DNA of 64,000 bases, from the NCBI GenBank assembly GCA_048500255.1, contig JASNYH010000001.1:1116001-1180000 (forward strand), in the 5' to 3' direction. Positions 1-8,647 of the stretch are shown piece after piece. The translations under genes and the position numbers were made by a program. How positions within the stretch are numbered: the first letter of the stretch is position 1; each line of letters opens with the position of its first letter. The DNA is from JAMHWF01 sp048500255 (GTDB taxonomy: Bacteria > Pseudomonadota > Gammaproteobacteria > Burkholderiales > Burkholderiaceae_C). A model generated the notes under the pieces. The model did no database searches and was not told the DNA's origin. It saw only the letters and a list, made by a program, of their open reading frames with translations.

Positions 1-1347
1 CGCATCGACACGCTGCTGATCTTCATGGCCAACATGTCGTGGAACTCGACGATGAACACGTCGGAAGTCCGCCGCATGCTCAACGACAAGGACGAGGACG
101 GCCAGTACAAGATCCCGTTCCTCGTCGTCGCCGACGCCTTCCATTCCGAGATGACGGCGTACGCCGATCTGATCCTGCCCGACACGACCTACCTCGAGCG
201 CCACGACGTGATGTCGATGCTCGACCGGCCGATCTCCGAGTTCGACGGCCCGGTCGACGCCGTGCGCATCCCCGTCGTGCCGCCGACCGGCGACTGCAAG
301 CCGTTCCAGGAGGTGCTGATCGAGCTGGGCACGCGCCTGAAGCTGCCTGCCTTCGTGACGCCGCAGGGCCAGCGCAAGTACCGCGACTACCCCGACTTCA
401 TCGTCAACTGGGAGACGGAGCCCGGCTCGGGCATCGGCTTTCTCGCCGGGTGGCGCGGCAAGGGCGGCGAGAAGTTCCTGGTCGGCGAGCCCAATCCGCG
501 CCAGTGGGAGATGTACGAGCAGCACGACTGCGTCTACCACCACGTGCTGCCGCGCAGTTACCAGTACATGCGCAACTGGAACCAGGGCTACCTCGAGTGG
601 TCGCGCGCCAACCGCATCACGCGCTACGCCGAGCCGATCCTGATCCACCTCTATTCCGAGGTGCTGCAGCGCTTTCGCGCCGCCGCGCAGGGCAAGGGGC
701 TGACGCGCAAGCCGCCGGCGGCGCAGGCCAAGCGCGTCGACACCTACTTCGACCCGCTGCCCTTCTTCTACGAGCCGCTCGAGTCGCACGTCACCGACAA
801 GCACAAGTACCCGCTGGCGGCCGTGACGCAGCGGCCGATGGCGATGTACCACTCGTGGGACTCGCAGAACGCGTGGCTGCGCCAGATCCACACCTGGAAC
901 GTGCTGTACGTCAACACGCAGACGGCGCGCGCCGCCGGCATCGACGACGGCGACTGGGTCTGGGTCGAGTCGCAGTGGGGCCGCGTGCGCTGCAAGGCGG
1001 CGCACTCGCAGGCCGTCGAGCCCGGCACCGTGTGGACCTGGAACGCCATCGGCAAGGCGGCGGGCGCGTGGAACCTGGCGCCCGACGCGAACGAGTCGCG
1101 CGACGGCTTCTTGCTCAACCACGTCATCTCGGAAGAGCTGCCGGTGCGCGGCAGCGACGTGCGCGTCTCGAACTCCGACCCGATCACCGGCCAGGCCGCC
1201 TGGTACGACGTGCGGGTGCGCGTCGTCAAGGCCGCCACCGACGAGCCGGCTCGCACCGAGCCGCAGTTCGCGCCGCTGCGCCGCTATCCGGGCATGGCCG
1301 AGCGCCCGGCCGAGCTGGTCGCCGCGCCCGGGGAGAAGACGACGTGA
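1..1347 (+). CDS. soeA: Sulfite dehydrogenase (quinone) molybdopterin subunit SoeA, C-terminal part
   Basis: The frame is open from base 1, so only about 448 C-terminal residues are present; the N-terminal iron-sulfur and first molybdopterin regions lie outside. The visible part has the features of the DMSO reductase family: a segment near residue 40-65 (DAFHSEMTAYADLILPD, then TTYLER) that matches the substrate/cofactor region, and a C-terminal molydopterin-dinucleotide-binding domain (from about residue 265) with TWNVLYVNTQTARAAGI. In the SoeABC enzyme this subunit oxidises sulfite to sulfate in the cytoplasm and passes electrons to the quinone pool. The assignment to sulfite rather than polysulfide or tetrathionate rests on the neighbours: a four-cluster ferredoxin subunit, a DmsC-like anchor and a TauE/SafE permease. 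The stop overlaps the start of soeB by 3 nt. Confidence 0.8.
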   Translation, partial: RIDTLLIFMANMSWNSTMNTSEVRRMLNDKDEDGQYKIPFLVVADAFHSEMTAYADLILPDTTYLERHDVMSMLDRPISEFDGPVDAVRIPVVPPTGDCKPFQEVLIELGTRLKLPAFVTPQGQRKYRDYPDFIVNWETEPGSGIGFLAGWRGKGGEKFLVGEPNPRQWEMYEQHDCVYHHVLPRSYQYMRNWNQGYLEWSRANRITRYAEPILIHLYSEVLQRFRAAAQGKGLTRKPPAAQAKRVDTYFDPLPFFYEPLESHVTDKHKYPLAAVTQRPMAMYHSWDSQNAWLRQIHTWNVLYVNTQTARAAGIDDGDWVWVESQWGRVRCKAAHSQAVEPGTVWTWNAIGKAAGAWNLAPDANESRDGFLLNHVISEELPVRGSDVRVSNSDPITGQAAWYDVRVRVVKAATDEPARTEPQFAPLRRYPGMAERPAELVAAPGEKTT

Positions 1348-2078
1348 GCAGGAAGCAGCTCGCGTTGGTGATCGACCTCAACGTCTGCGTCGGCTGCCAC
1401 GCCTGCGTGACGAGCTGCAAGGAATGGAACGGCGCCGGCGCCGCCGGCCCGATGACGGACCAGAGCCCCTACGGCGCCGACCCGAGCGGCACCTTCTTCA
1501 ACCGCGTGCAGACCTTCGAGATCGGCGAGTTTCCGCACACCGAGACGGTGCACTTCCCCAAGTCGTGCCTGCACTGCGAGGAGCCGCCGTGCGTGCCGGT
1601 GTGCCCGACGGGCGCGTCGTACAAGCGCGAGGAGGACGGCATCGTCCTCGTCGACTACGACAAGTGCATCGGCTGCAAGTACTGCAGCTGGGCCTGCCCC
1701 TACGGCGCGCGCGAGCTCGATGCCGAGCAGAAGGTGATGAAGAAGTGCACCCTCTGCGTCGACCGCATCTACGACACGACGCTCGCCGAGATCGACCGCA
1801 AGCCCTCGTGCGTCAAGGCCTGCCCGACGTCGGCGCGCATCTTCGGCGACATCCACGATCCGCACTCCGACGCGGCGCGCGCGATCCGCGAGAACGGCGG
1901 CTATGCGCTGATGCCCGAGTGGGGCACGCAGCCGGCCAACCACTACCTGCCGCGGCGCAAGACGCGCATGCGCATCCACGCCGACGAGCTGGTGCGCGCC
2001 GACAACCCGCTGCGCGTCGAGGGCCATCCGCCCAAGCCGGCGGCAGGCACCGCGACGCTCGACGACGCGAGCTGGTGA
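1344..2078 (+). CDS. soeB: Sulfite dehydrogenase iron-sulfur subunit SoeB
   Basis: This 244-residue protein carries four cysteine clusters typical of the electron-transfer subunit of DMSO reductase-type complexes: CVGCHACVTSC near residue 12, CLHCEEPPCVPVC near 75, CIGCKYCSWAC near 107, and a split CTLC...CVKAC between about 135 and 160. It would hold four [4Fe-4S] clusters that link the molybdenum centre of SoeA to the membrane subunit SoeC. The start is a GTG inside the soeA stop region (GTGA overlap), chosen because it begins immediately before the conserved LVIDLNVCVGCHAC segment and gives translational coupling; the same frame extends upstream through soeA but that part is a shadow. No twin-arginine signal is present, consistent with a cytoplasmic enzyme. 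Confidence 0.85.
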   Translation: MSRKQLALVIDLNVCVGCHACVTSCKEWNGAGAAGPMTDQSPYGADPSGTFFNRVQTFEIGEFPHTETVHFPKSCLHCEEPPCVPVCPTGASYKREEDGIVLVDYDKCIGCKYCSWACPYGARELDAEQKVMKKCTLCVDRIYDTTLAEIDRKPSCVKACPTSARIFGDIHDPHSDAARAIRENGGYALMPEWGTQPANHYLPRRKTRMRIHADELVRADNPLRVEGHPPKPAAGTATLDDASW

Positions 2079-2094
2079 CGAAGGCACCGCCACG

Positions 2095-3069
2095 ATGAAT
2101 TCCGCCTTCTCCGTCATCTTCCTGACCACGCTGATCGGCGCCGGCCAGGGGCTGTTCCTCGGCCTGTTCACGGTGCAGAGCTATGCCGTCGTCGGCCTGC
2201 TGCCGGGCGTCGACGGCCGCGCCTTCTACGCCGGCGGCGCGGCGCTCGCGCTGGCGCTGACCGGCGGCGGCCTGCTGGCGTCGTTCTTCCACCTCGGGCG
2301 GCCCGAGCGCGCGTGGCGCTCGGCGGCGCAGTGGCGCACCTCGTGGCTGTCGCGCGAAGTGATCGCGCTGCCGGCCTTCATGGCCGCGCTCGCGCTGTGG
2401 GGCGCGCTGCACGCGCTCGGCTGGTCGCCCGTGCTCGCGACGCTGCCGCAGGGCACGGCCGTGGACCTGACGCTCGTCGTCGGCGTCGCGGCGACGCTGC
2501 TCGCCTTCGCGCTCTACGTGTGCACCGGGATGATCTATGCGTGCCTGCGCTTTCTCGCCGAGTGGCACACGCCGCTGACGCCGCTGAACTACGTGCTGAT
2601 GGGCGGCGCGTCGGGCTTCACGCTGGCCGCCGCGTGGGCCGCGCTGGCGTCGCCGGCGCATGCGCGCTTTCTGGCCGGCTGGGCGGTGGTGCTGACGCTG
2701 GTGGCCGCCGCCGGGCGCATCGCGTCGCTGTGGCGCAATGCGCGGCTCAAGCCGCGCTCGACGCTGCAGTCGGCGATCGGCGTCAAGCATCCGGTGGTGG
2801 TGCAGCGCTCGCAGGGCTTCATGGGCGGCTCGTTCAACACGCGCGAGTTCTTCCACGGCAAGGGCGCGCCGCTGCTGCGCGGCGTCAAGTGGTACTTCGT
2901 CGCCGCGGCGTTCGCGCTGCCGGCGGCGATGCTTGCCGCCGCGCCTGCAAGCGCCGCCTGGCTCGCCGCCGCCTTTGCCGTGCAGTACAGCGGCCTCATC
3001 GCCGAGCGCTGGTTCTTCTTCGCGCAGGCGAACCACCCGCAGAACCTGTACTACCAAGCCATATCCTGA
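2095..3069 (+). CDS. soeC: Sulfite dehydrogenase membrane anchor SoeC (DmsC/NrfD-like)
   Basis: This 324-residue polytopic membrane protein resembles the DmsC-type anchor subunits. Hydrophobic segments are spread over the whole length, and the loop motif FHLGRPERAW near residue 65-75 is characteristic of DmsC-like quinol-interacting anchors. It would bind quinone and dock the SoeAB catalytic pair on the cytoplasmic face. It starts 16 nt after soeB and is followed after 1 nt by the TauE/SafE gene, so soeABC and the exporter form one operon. Identification of the family is good; the specific role in sulfite oxidation depends on the subunit combination and the sulfur context. Confidence 0.8.
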   Translation: MNSAFSVIFLTTLIGAGQGLFLGLFTVQSYAVVGLLPGVDGRAFYAGGAALALALTGGGLLASFFHLGRPERAWRSAAQWRTSWLSREVIALPAFMAALALWGALHALGWSPVLATLPQGTAVDLTLVVGVAATLLAFALYVCTGMIYACLRFLAEWHTPLTPLNYVLMGGASGFTLAAAWAALASPAHARFLAGWAVVLTLVAAAGRIASLWRNARLKPRSTLQSAIGVKHPVVVQRSQGFMGGSFNTREFFHGKGAPLLRGVKWYFVAAAFALPAAMLAAAPASAAWLAAAFAVQYSGLIAERWFFFAQANHPQNLYYQAIS

Positions 3070-3070
3070 G

Positions 3071-4069
3071 ATGCGTCGCCTGCAGTCTTCGCGCACGTCT
3101 TCCTTCGCCACGCGGCATCGCTCCGTCGCGCTCGCCTCGCTCGGCGCGCTTGCGCTCGTCGCCTGCACGCTCGCAGTGCCGGCGCACGCAGCCGACGCCG
3201 TCGCGACGGCGACGGGCTCGTCGATGCCATGGTGGTTCTGGCCGCTGGCGCTGTTCGTGGCCTGCTTCGTGATGGGCATCGTCGCGGTGCCGGCGGGCAT
3301 CGGCGGCGGTACGCTGTTCGTACCGATCGTCGGCGGCTTCTTTCCCTTCCATCTCGACTTCGTGCGCGGTGCCGGCCTGCTCGTCGCGCTGGCCAGTGCG
3401 CTGGCGGCCGCGCCGATGCTGCTGCGCAGCGGTCTGGCCAACCTGCGGCTCGCGCTGCCGCTGTCGCTGGTGGCGTCGGCCAGCTCGATCGGCGGCGCGC
3501 TGCTCGGCCTGGCGTTGCCGGTGGCGGCGGTGCAGACGGCGCTCGGCGTCATCGTGCTGGCGATCGTCGTGCTGATGTTCGTGTCGAAGAAGTCGGAGTT
3601 CCCGCACGTCGCCGCGCCCGACGCGCTGTCGCGCGCGCTGTCGCTGCACGGCGTCTTCGTCGACGGCGCGACCGGCAGGCGCATCGACTGGCAGATCCAC
3701 CGCACGCCGCAGGGGCTGGCCACGTTCCTCGGCATCGGCGTGCTCGCCGGCATGTTCGGCATCGGCGCCGGCTGGGCCAACGTGCCGGCGCTCAACTTGC
3801 TGATGGGCGCTCCGCTGAAGGTGTCGGCGGGCACGTCGGGGCTGATCCTGTCGCTGGTCGACTCGTCGGCTGCCTGGGTCTACGTCAACAAGGGCGCCGT
3901 GCTGCCGATGATCGCCGTGCCGTCGGTCGTCGGCATGATGCTCGGCGCCAAGATCGGCGCGCGGCTGCTGACGGTGCTCAAGGGCGCGGTCGTGCGCCGC
4001 TTGGTGATCGGCGTGCTGCTCTTCGCCGGCCTGCGCGCGCTGCTCAAGGGACTGGGGGTTTGGCCATGA
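3071..4069 (+). CDS. TauE/SafE family permease (probable sulfite/organosulfonate exporter)
   Basis: The 332-residue product starts with an atypically long basic and then hydrophobic N-terminus, followed by a multi-pass membrane protein. The glycine-rich segment GIVAVPAGIGGGTLFVPIVG near residue 75 and its internal echo GVLAGMFGIGAGWANVPALN near residue 230 are the two inverted halves of the TauE/SafE fold. Families of this type export sulfite or related anions. Its position directly behind soeABC suggests removal of surplus sulfite or a related sulfur anion. The ATG lies 1 nt after the soeC stop, and the stop overlaps the next start (ATGA). The substrate itself cannot be read from the sequence. 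Confidence 0.75.
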   Translation: MRRLQSSRTSSFATRHRSVALASLGALALVACTLAVPAHAADAVATATGSSMPWWFWPLALFVACFVMGIVAVPAGIGGGTLFVPIVGGFFPFHLDFVRGAGLLVALASALAAAPMLLRSGLANLRLALPLSLVASASSIGGALLGLALPVAAVQTALGVIVLAIVVLMFVSKKSEFPHVAAPDALSRALSLHGVFVDGATGRRIDWQIHRTPQGLATFLGIGVLAGMFGIGAGWANVPALNLLMGAPLKVSAGTSGLILSLVDSSAAWVYVNKGAVLPMIAVPSVVGMMLGAKIGARLLTVLKGAVVRRLVIGVLLFAGLRALLKGLGVWP

Positions 4070-4479
4070 AGTCGCCCGATCTGCAGCCGATCGAGCAGCT
4101 GCTGTACGCGCGCTGGATCGACTGGGGCGCGCGCGTCGGGCTGGCGGTGCTCGTGATGCTGTTCGCCGTCTATGGCGCCGGCATCGTCGAGCCGCTGGTC
4201 TCGCACGACCGGCTGCCGGCGCTGTGGACGCTGCCGGTCGAGCGTTACGTCGCCGAAACGGGAGTGCCGATCGGCTGGCACTGGCTGGCGCAGGCGCACC
4301 GCGCCGACGTCGCCAATCTCGTCGGCATCGCGATGCTGACCGGCTGCTCGCTGCTCGCGGTGCTGGCGGTGCTGCCGTTGTACGCCCGGCGCGGCGACCG
4401 TGCCCTCGTCTGGATCGGCATCGCCGAGATCGCCGTGCTGGTGCTCGCGGCGTCGGGCATGCTCACGTCCGGCCACTGA
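4066..4479 (+). CDS. Small integral membrane protein paired with the TauE/SafE permease
   Basis: This 137-residue protein has three predicted hydrophobic segments (about residues 22-42, 83-103 and 113-132) joined by a longer loop with several Trp and Tyr residues. Its start codon overlaps the stop of the TauE/SafE gene (ATGA), so the two are translationally coupled and probably work together. Size and topology recall the small DUF1634-type partners that often follow such permeases, but I cannot confirm membership without a profile search. No catalytic motif is visible. It is probably an accessory subunit of the exporter. Confidence 0.6.
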   Translation: MKSPDLQPIEQLLYARWIDWGARVGLAVLVMLFAVYGAGIVEPLVSHDRLPALWTLPVERYVAETGVPIGWHWLAQAHRADVANLVGIAMLTGCSLLAVLAVLPLYARRGDRALVWIGIAEIAVLVLAASGMLTSGH

Positions 4480-4503
4480 GCGAAGCACGAGGACACCGAC
4501 GCC

Positions 4504-5349
4504 ATGGCGCAGGTCTACATGCGGCCGCTGCTGGCCACCGAGCACACGGATCAGGACAGCGGCGCCGAGGCGCTCGCCTTCGCGCTGGCGCGCCGCTGCG
4601 GCCTGCCGCTGGCCGTCGTGCTGCCGATCGTCAGCAACCCGGAGTACGAGGCCCTGGCGCCGCAGGTCGCAGCACGCGCCGAGGCGCAGGCCGCCGAGCG
4701 CCTGCGGGGGCTGACGGCCGACGCCGCCGCGGCGGGCATCGCCGTCGACGTGCGCGCGCGTCGCGGCCCCGAGCCGTATGCGGAGATCGTCGACGAGGCG
4801 CGCGAGCGCGGCGCCGACCTGCTCGTGATCCGGCGGCGCGGCCGGCGCGGGCTGCTCGCCAACCTGCTGGTCGGCGAGATGGTGCGCAACGTCGTGTCGC
4901 ATGCGCCGTGCGGCGTGCTCGTCGCGCCGCGCGCCGCCTCCATGTGGGCGCAGCGCGTGCTCGTCGCGATCGACCCGCAGGCCGCCGACCTCGCGCCGGT
5001 CGAGACGGCCGCCGCGATCGCCGCCGAATGCGCGCTGCCGCTGACGATCGTGTGCGTCAGCGAGCCCGCCGCCGACGCGATGCAGCGCGCCGAGGCGACG
5101 CTGCAGCGCGCGTGGTCCGCGGCGCGCGGCCGCGCCGTCGCGGTCGATGCCGCGGTGCGCATCGGCCGGCCGCACGAACAGATCGTCTCCGCCGCGCAGC
5201 AAGGCGGCGCCGACCTGATCGTGATCGGCCGCCGCGGCACGGAGTCCCTGGCGCGCGCATGGCTCGGCGGCGTGGCGCAGAAAGTCATCGGGCTGGCCGA
5301 CCGGCCGGTGCTGGTGGCCGTCCCGACGACGAAAGGAGCGAACTCATGA
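4504..5349 (+). CDS. Universal stress protein, tandem UspA domains
   Basis: The 281-residue product contains two UspA-type domains (about residues 1-140 and 148-278). The second domain keeps the nucleotide-binding pattern: GADLIVIGRRGTESLARAWL followed by a hydrophobic strand ending in PVLVAVP; the first has the related GADLLVIRRRGRRGLLANLL. UspA proteins bind ATP or AMP and help survival under stress. It follows the membrane protein by 24 nt with a weak ribosome-binding site (GAGGA), so it is probably part of the sulfite operon. It is distinct from the five USP genes at 29-33 kb, and it lacks their FNR-like promoter. Confidence 0.8.
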   Translation: MAQVYMRPLLATEHTDQDSGAEALAFALARRCGLPLAVVLPIVSNPEYEALAPQVAARAEAQAAERLRGLTADAAAAGIAVDVRARRGPEPYAEIVDEARERGADLLVIRRRGRRGLLANLLVGEMVRNVVSHAPCGVLVAPRAASMWAQRVLVAIDPQAADLAPVETAAAIAAECALPLTIVCVSEPAADAMQRAEATLQRAWSAARGRAVAVDAAVRIGRPHEQIVSAAQQGGADLIVIGRRGTESLARAWLGGVAQKVIGLADRPVLVAVPTTKGANS

Positions 5350-5434
5350 CATGCCTTGCGCCAGTTCACGCACCGCGGGCCGAGCGCCGGGCCGCCCCAA
5401 GCCGGCCGGCGTACCCGTCGGGCAAGGAGCTGCC

Positions 5435-6079
5435 ATGAGCGACGCCCTCGCCTACCTCGCCAAGGCGCGGCCCGATGCCGTCGGCCACTACTTCAAGTTT
5501 CTCAAGGAGTGCGGCAAGCACCTCGACCCGAAGACGCGCAACCTGATCTCCGTCATCACCAAGGTGCACGCGCAGACGGAGCGCGGGTTTCGCCAGTATC
5601 TCGGCCGCGCGCTGCGCGAGGGCTGCACGCCGGTGGAGATCCTCGACGCGCTGCTGATGGCCTTCCCGGCGCTCGGGCTGGCCAAGATCGTGTGGGCCGT
5701 CGACATCATTCTCGCGATGGACCTGCCGGGCTTCAGGCTCGACGCGCTCGCCGCCGTGACGGGTGCCGAAGGCGAAGGCGACTGGCACGACGTGATGGAC
5801 GCGGCGGCCCTCGCCGATGGCCGGACGGCGCGCGTCGACTGCGACGGCCGCAGCGTCTTCGTGCACCGCGCCGGCGACGACTGGCGCGTCTGGGACAGCC
5901 GCTGCCCGCACCAGACGACCGACATCCCGCACCTCGCGCTGCAGGGCACGACGCTCACCTGCCCCAAGCACGAGTGGAAGTTCGACATCCGCAGCGGCGC
6001 GTGCATCGACAAGGGCGACAGCCCGCTGCGCCGCTGGCCGAGCAAGGTCGAGGGCGGCCGATTGATGGCGCGCTGGTGA
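5435..6079 (+). CDS. Carboxymuconolactone decarboxylase-like domain fused to a Rieske [2Fe-2S] domain
   Basis: This 214-residue protein is a fusion. Residues about 12-100 resemble the AhpD/carboxymuconolactone decarboxylase helical fold (ISVITKVHAQTERGFRQYLG, then PVEILDALLMAFPALGL), but the CxxC pair of redox-active AhpD proteins is missing; only a single Cys (EGCTP) is present. Residues 115-214 form a Rieske domain with ligands Cys157-x-His159 (RCPHQ) and Cys176-x2-His179 (TCPKHEWKF). The start was chosen at 5435, which has an AAGGAG site 5 nt upstream; the frame can extend to 5351 but the extra residues are low-complexity. It is the last gene of the sulfite oxidation cluster. Function unknown; a ferredoxin-like electron carrier is plausible. 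Confidence 0.75.
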   Translation: MSDALAYLAKARPDAVGHYFKFLKECGKHLDPKTRNLISVITKVHAQTERGFRQYLGRALREGCTPVEILDALLMAFPALGLAKIVWAVDIILAMDLPGFRLDALAAVTGAEGEGDWHDVMDAAALADGRTARVDCDGRSVFVHRAGDDWRVWDSRCPHQTTDIPHLALQGTTLTCPKHEWKFDIRSGACIDKGDSPLRRWPSKVEGGRLMARW

Positions 6080-6145
6080 GGCGACGCCTCCCTCGGCCGC
6101 CCCGTGTTCCCGTTCCATAACCACAGCATCGAGAGGAGACACACC

Positions 6146-7453
6146 ATGAGCAGTACGAAGCACATCCGCTGCACGCTGCGGCTGGCCCCGCTGGCCGCCG
6201 CACTGGCCGCCGCCGCGCCGGCCGTCTTCGCGACCAACGGCTACTTTCCGCACGGCTACGGCATGAAGGCGCTGGGCATGGGCGGCGCCAGCACCGCAAT
6301 GGCACAAGACGCCTTCGGCGGCGCCAACAACCCGGCGAGCATGGCGTTCGCCGGCTCGCGACTCGACCTCGGCGCCAGCGTCTTCATGCCCGACCGCGAG
6401 GCCACGCGCTCGGGCGCCGGCATCCCGACGCTCAACGGCACGGTCGAGAGCGGGCGCAAGGCCTTTCTCATCCCCGAGTTCGGCTACAACCGCATGATCA
6501 ATCCGAACCTCGCGCTCGGCCTCACCGTCTACGGCAACGGCGGCATGAACACGAGCTATCCGCAGGGCACGTTCGACTGCGGCGCCGGACCGTCCAACAT
6601 GCTGTGCGGCGGCGGGCCGCTGGGCGTCGACCTGATGCAGCTGATCATCGCGCCGACGGTGGCCTACAAGCTCAACGAGCAGCACGCCGTCGGCGCATCG
6701 CTGCTGCTGGGCTGGCAGCGCTTCAAGGCCGAGGGGTTGCAGGCCTTCGACAACGCGCCGGGCTTTCCGCCCTTCACCGGCGCGCCGGGTGCCGTGACCA
6801 ACGTCGGCGCCGACACGTCCACCGGTGCCGGCCTGCGCATCGGCTACTTCGGCCGCCTCAGCGACATGCTGTCGGTCGGCGCGAGCTGGTCGACGAAGGT
6901 GCGCATGAGCGCCTTCGACAAGTACCGCGGCCTGTTCGCCGGCGCCGGCGACTTCGACATCCCCGCGAACTACAGCGTCGGCATCGCCGTCACGCCGGTG
7001 CGCGACTGGACGATCGCGCTCGACGTCGGCCGCATCGCCTACAGCGACGTGCCGTCGGTCGGCAACGCCAGCATGCCCGTCGCGCCGCTGGGCGCCGCCA
7101 ACGGCCCCGGGTTCGGCTGGCGCGACATCACCGTCGTCAAGCTCGGCGCGCAGTGGCGCATGTCGCAGGACTGGACGCTTCGCGCCGGCTACAACCGCGG
7201 CGGCAACCCGATCACGGCCGCCGACGTCACGTTCAACATCCTCGCCCCCGGCGTGATGAAGGACCACTTCACCCTCGGCTTCACGCGCGCGATGGGCAAG
7301 GACAACGAGCTCACCGGCGCATTGATGTACGCGCCGCGCAAGAGCGTGACCGGCGCATCGCTGTTCAACGGCATGATGGGCGGCGCCGCCGGCAACGAGA
7401 CGATCAGCATGCGGCAGCTCGCCTTCGGCGCGGCCTGGAGCTGGAAGTTCTGA
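6146..7453 (+). CDS. FadL/OmpP1 family outer membrane transport protein
   Basis: The 435-residue protein begins with a basic stretch and a hydrophobic Ala/Leu core ending in PAVFA, a typical Sec signal peptide. The mature start TNGYFPHGYGMKALGMGGAS is the hallmark N-terminal hatch region of FadL-type beta-barrels, which pass hydrophobic molecules through the outer membrane. It ends in a beta-strand with a terminal Phe (AAWSWKF), the usual outer-membrane assembly signal. The start has a strong GAGAGGAG-type ribosome-binding site; an upstream ATG at 6104 would put the signal peptide too far in. The cargo is unknown. It is separated from the upstream operon by 66 nt and faces the PfpI-family gene convergently. 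Confidence 0.85.
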   Translation: MSSTKHIRCTLRLAPLAAALAAAAPAVFATNGYFPHGYGMKALGMGGASTAMAQDAFGGANNPASMAFAGSRLDLGASVFMPDREATRSGAGIPTLNGTVESGRKAFLIPEFGYNRMINPNLALGLTVYGNGGMNTSYPQGTFDCGAGPSNMLCGGGPLGVDLMQLIIAPTVAYKLNEQHAVGASLLLGWQRFKAEGLQAFDNAPGFPPFTGAPGAVTNVGADTSTGAGLRIGYFGRLSDMLSVGASWSTKVRMSAFDKYRGLFAGAGDFDIPANYSVGIAVTPVRDWTIALDVGRIAYSDVPSVGNASMPVAPLGAANGPGFGWRDITVVKLGAQWRMSQDWTLRAGYNRGGNPITAADVTFNILAPGVMKDHFTLGFTRAMGKDNELTGALMYAPRKSVTGASLFNGMMGGAAGNETISMRQLAFGAAWSWKF

Positions 7454-7468
7454 CGCGCTGACAGCCTC

Positions 7469-7498
7469 GCGAGGGCGCCGGCTCTACGCCGCCCTCGC
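7469..7498. terminator. Possible bidirectional hairpin between convergent genes
   Basis: Inverted repeat with 9-base arms (GCGAGGGCG at 7469-7477 and CGCCCTCGC at 7490-7498). It sits just after the FadL-type gene and overlaps the last codons of the convergent PfpI-family gene. There is no T-run on either side, so it would be a weak or factor-assisted terminator at best. Confidence 0.4.
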
Positions 7499-8647
7499 GC
7501 AGGCATCGCCGCGTCGCGGAAACTCCATCTCCTGCTCGACGCGGTCGCGGCGCTGCGCGCCATACCGCCGCTCGATGTCGCACAGCGTGCGCTCGAGCTG
7601 GCGAACGGGCGCGACGCCCGTGTCCAGCGGCACGCGCGGCGCATCGGGCGCGACGCCACTGCGCGCGGCGAGAACGAGGCCGCTGCGCAGTCGCACCGAG
7701 GGCCCGGCCGCCGCGGCCTCGACCTCGACCACGGCGCTGCGCGACCAGGCGTCGGTCGCGAGCGCGAGCGCGATGTCGTCGCTGCCGTCCCGCACGTCGA
7801 CGAAGCGCTGCTCGCGCCGCCAGAACGCGAGCGTGTCGACGATGTAGCCCCAGCGCCGCGCCGCCGTGAGACCGAAGCCGGCACTGTCGTGCGCCGGCGA
7901 CCAGGCGTCGACGCCGAGCTCGTCGGCCAGCGTTCGCGCGCGCTCGCGCCCGCCGAGCGCCTCGACCAGCGCCAGCATCGCCGGCACGGATGCCGTGATG
8001 CCGGTCGTCGTCGCGACGCCGCCGTCGACGACATAGCGGCGATCGCGTACCCAGGCGGCGCCGGGATGGCGTTCGAGCACGCGATCGCGGTAGTACCAGT
8101 GCGTCGCGAAGCGGCGGCCCTCGAGCAGGCCGGCGTTGCCAACGACGAGCGCGCCGGCGCACACGCCGACGACGCGCGACCCGCCGGCCGCCTGGCGACG
8201 CAGCCAGGCAGTCACCTCGGGATCGTCGTCGGGCTCCATCGCGGGCACGACGACGTAGTCGGCGCCGTCCGGATGCGCACGCTCGAACCCCGCGAGATCG
8301 AGCTCGGCCTCGACCTGCAGCGCCGGATACAGCCGCACCGGTCCGCGCCGCGGCGCCACGACCCGCACCTCGGCAACTCCCGACCGTTGCAGCACGGCAT
8401 GCGTGAGCAGCAGGTCGGTCGTTTCCGTGGCCTCGTTGAGCGCCAGCACGACGACGACGGGCCGCCCTTCGCCGCGCCGCGGCCGCATCGCTTCGACGAA
8501 GGCCTGATGGTCCTGCGCGACGGCGTCGACCCTGCCGACCGCGGGTGCCGCGGCCGACGACGAGGAGAGCCCCGCATCCCAGCCCGCCCATGCGAGCGCT
8601 GCAATACTGGACGCGGCAACCGCGCGAACGAGAGATCCGATCGACAT
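7484..8647 (-). CDS. DJ-1/PfpI family protein with N-terminal signal/anchor
   Basis: The 387-residue product has an N-terminal hydrophobic segment (residues about 8-22) that looks like a signal or membrane anchor, followed from about residue 40 by a DJ-1/PfpI (class I glutamine amidotransferase-like) domain. The nucleophile elbow is visible as GVCAGALVVGNAGLL near residue 150, followed by ATHW, a pattern shared with GlxA-type regulators; the region after about residue 220 has no recognisable AraC-type helix-turn-helix. The start at 8647 is supported by a strong GGAGGT site 6 nt upstream. It is divergent from a second PfpI-domain gene, and the two start codons lie inside one CATG. Function unknown. 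Confidence 0.7.
   Translation of the reverse strand: MSIGSLVRAVAASSIAALAWAGWDAGLSSSSAAAPAVGRVDAVAQDHQAFVEAMRPRRGEGRPVVVVLALNEATETTDLLLTHAVLQRSGVAEVRVVAPRRGPVRLYPALQVEAELDLAGFERAHPDGADYVVVPAMEPDDDPEVTAWLRRQAAGGSRVVGVCAGALVVGNAGLLEGRRFATHWYYRDRVLERHPGAAWVRDRRYVVDGGVATTTGITASVPAMLALVEALGGRERARTLADELGVDAWSPAHDSAGFGLTAARRWGYIVDTLAFWRREQRFVDVRDGSDDIALALATDAWSRSAVVEVEAAAAGPSVRLRSGLVLAARSGVAPDAPRVPLDTGVAPVRQLERTLCDIERRYGAQRRDRVEQEMEFPRRGDACARAA

Noticed and set aside
39..1343. Upstream extension of soeB
   Set aside because: The extra residues overlap soeA in another frame and are Arg/Ala-rich without similarity to the ferredoxin-like family.
4224..5438. Plus-strand frame of about 400 codons overlapping the USP gene
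   Set aside because: Very Arg/Ala-rich with no fold; the UspA frame at 4504-5349 explains the region.
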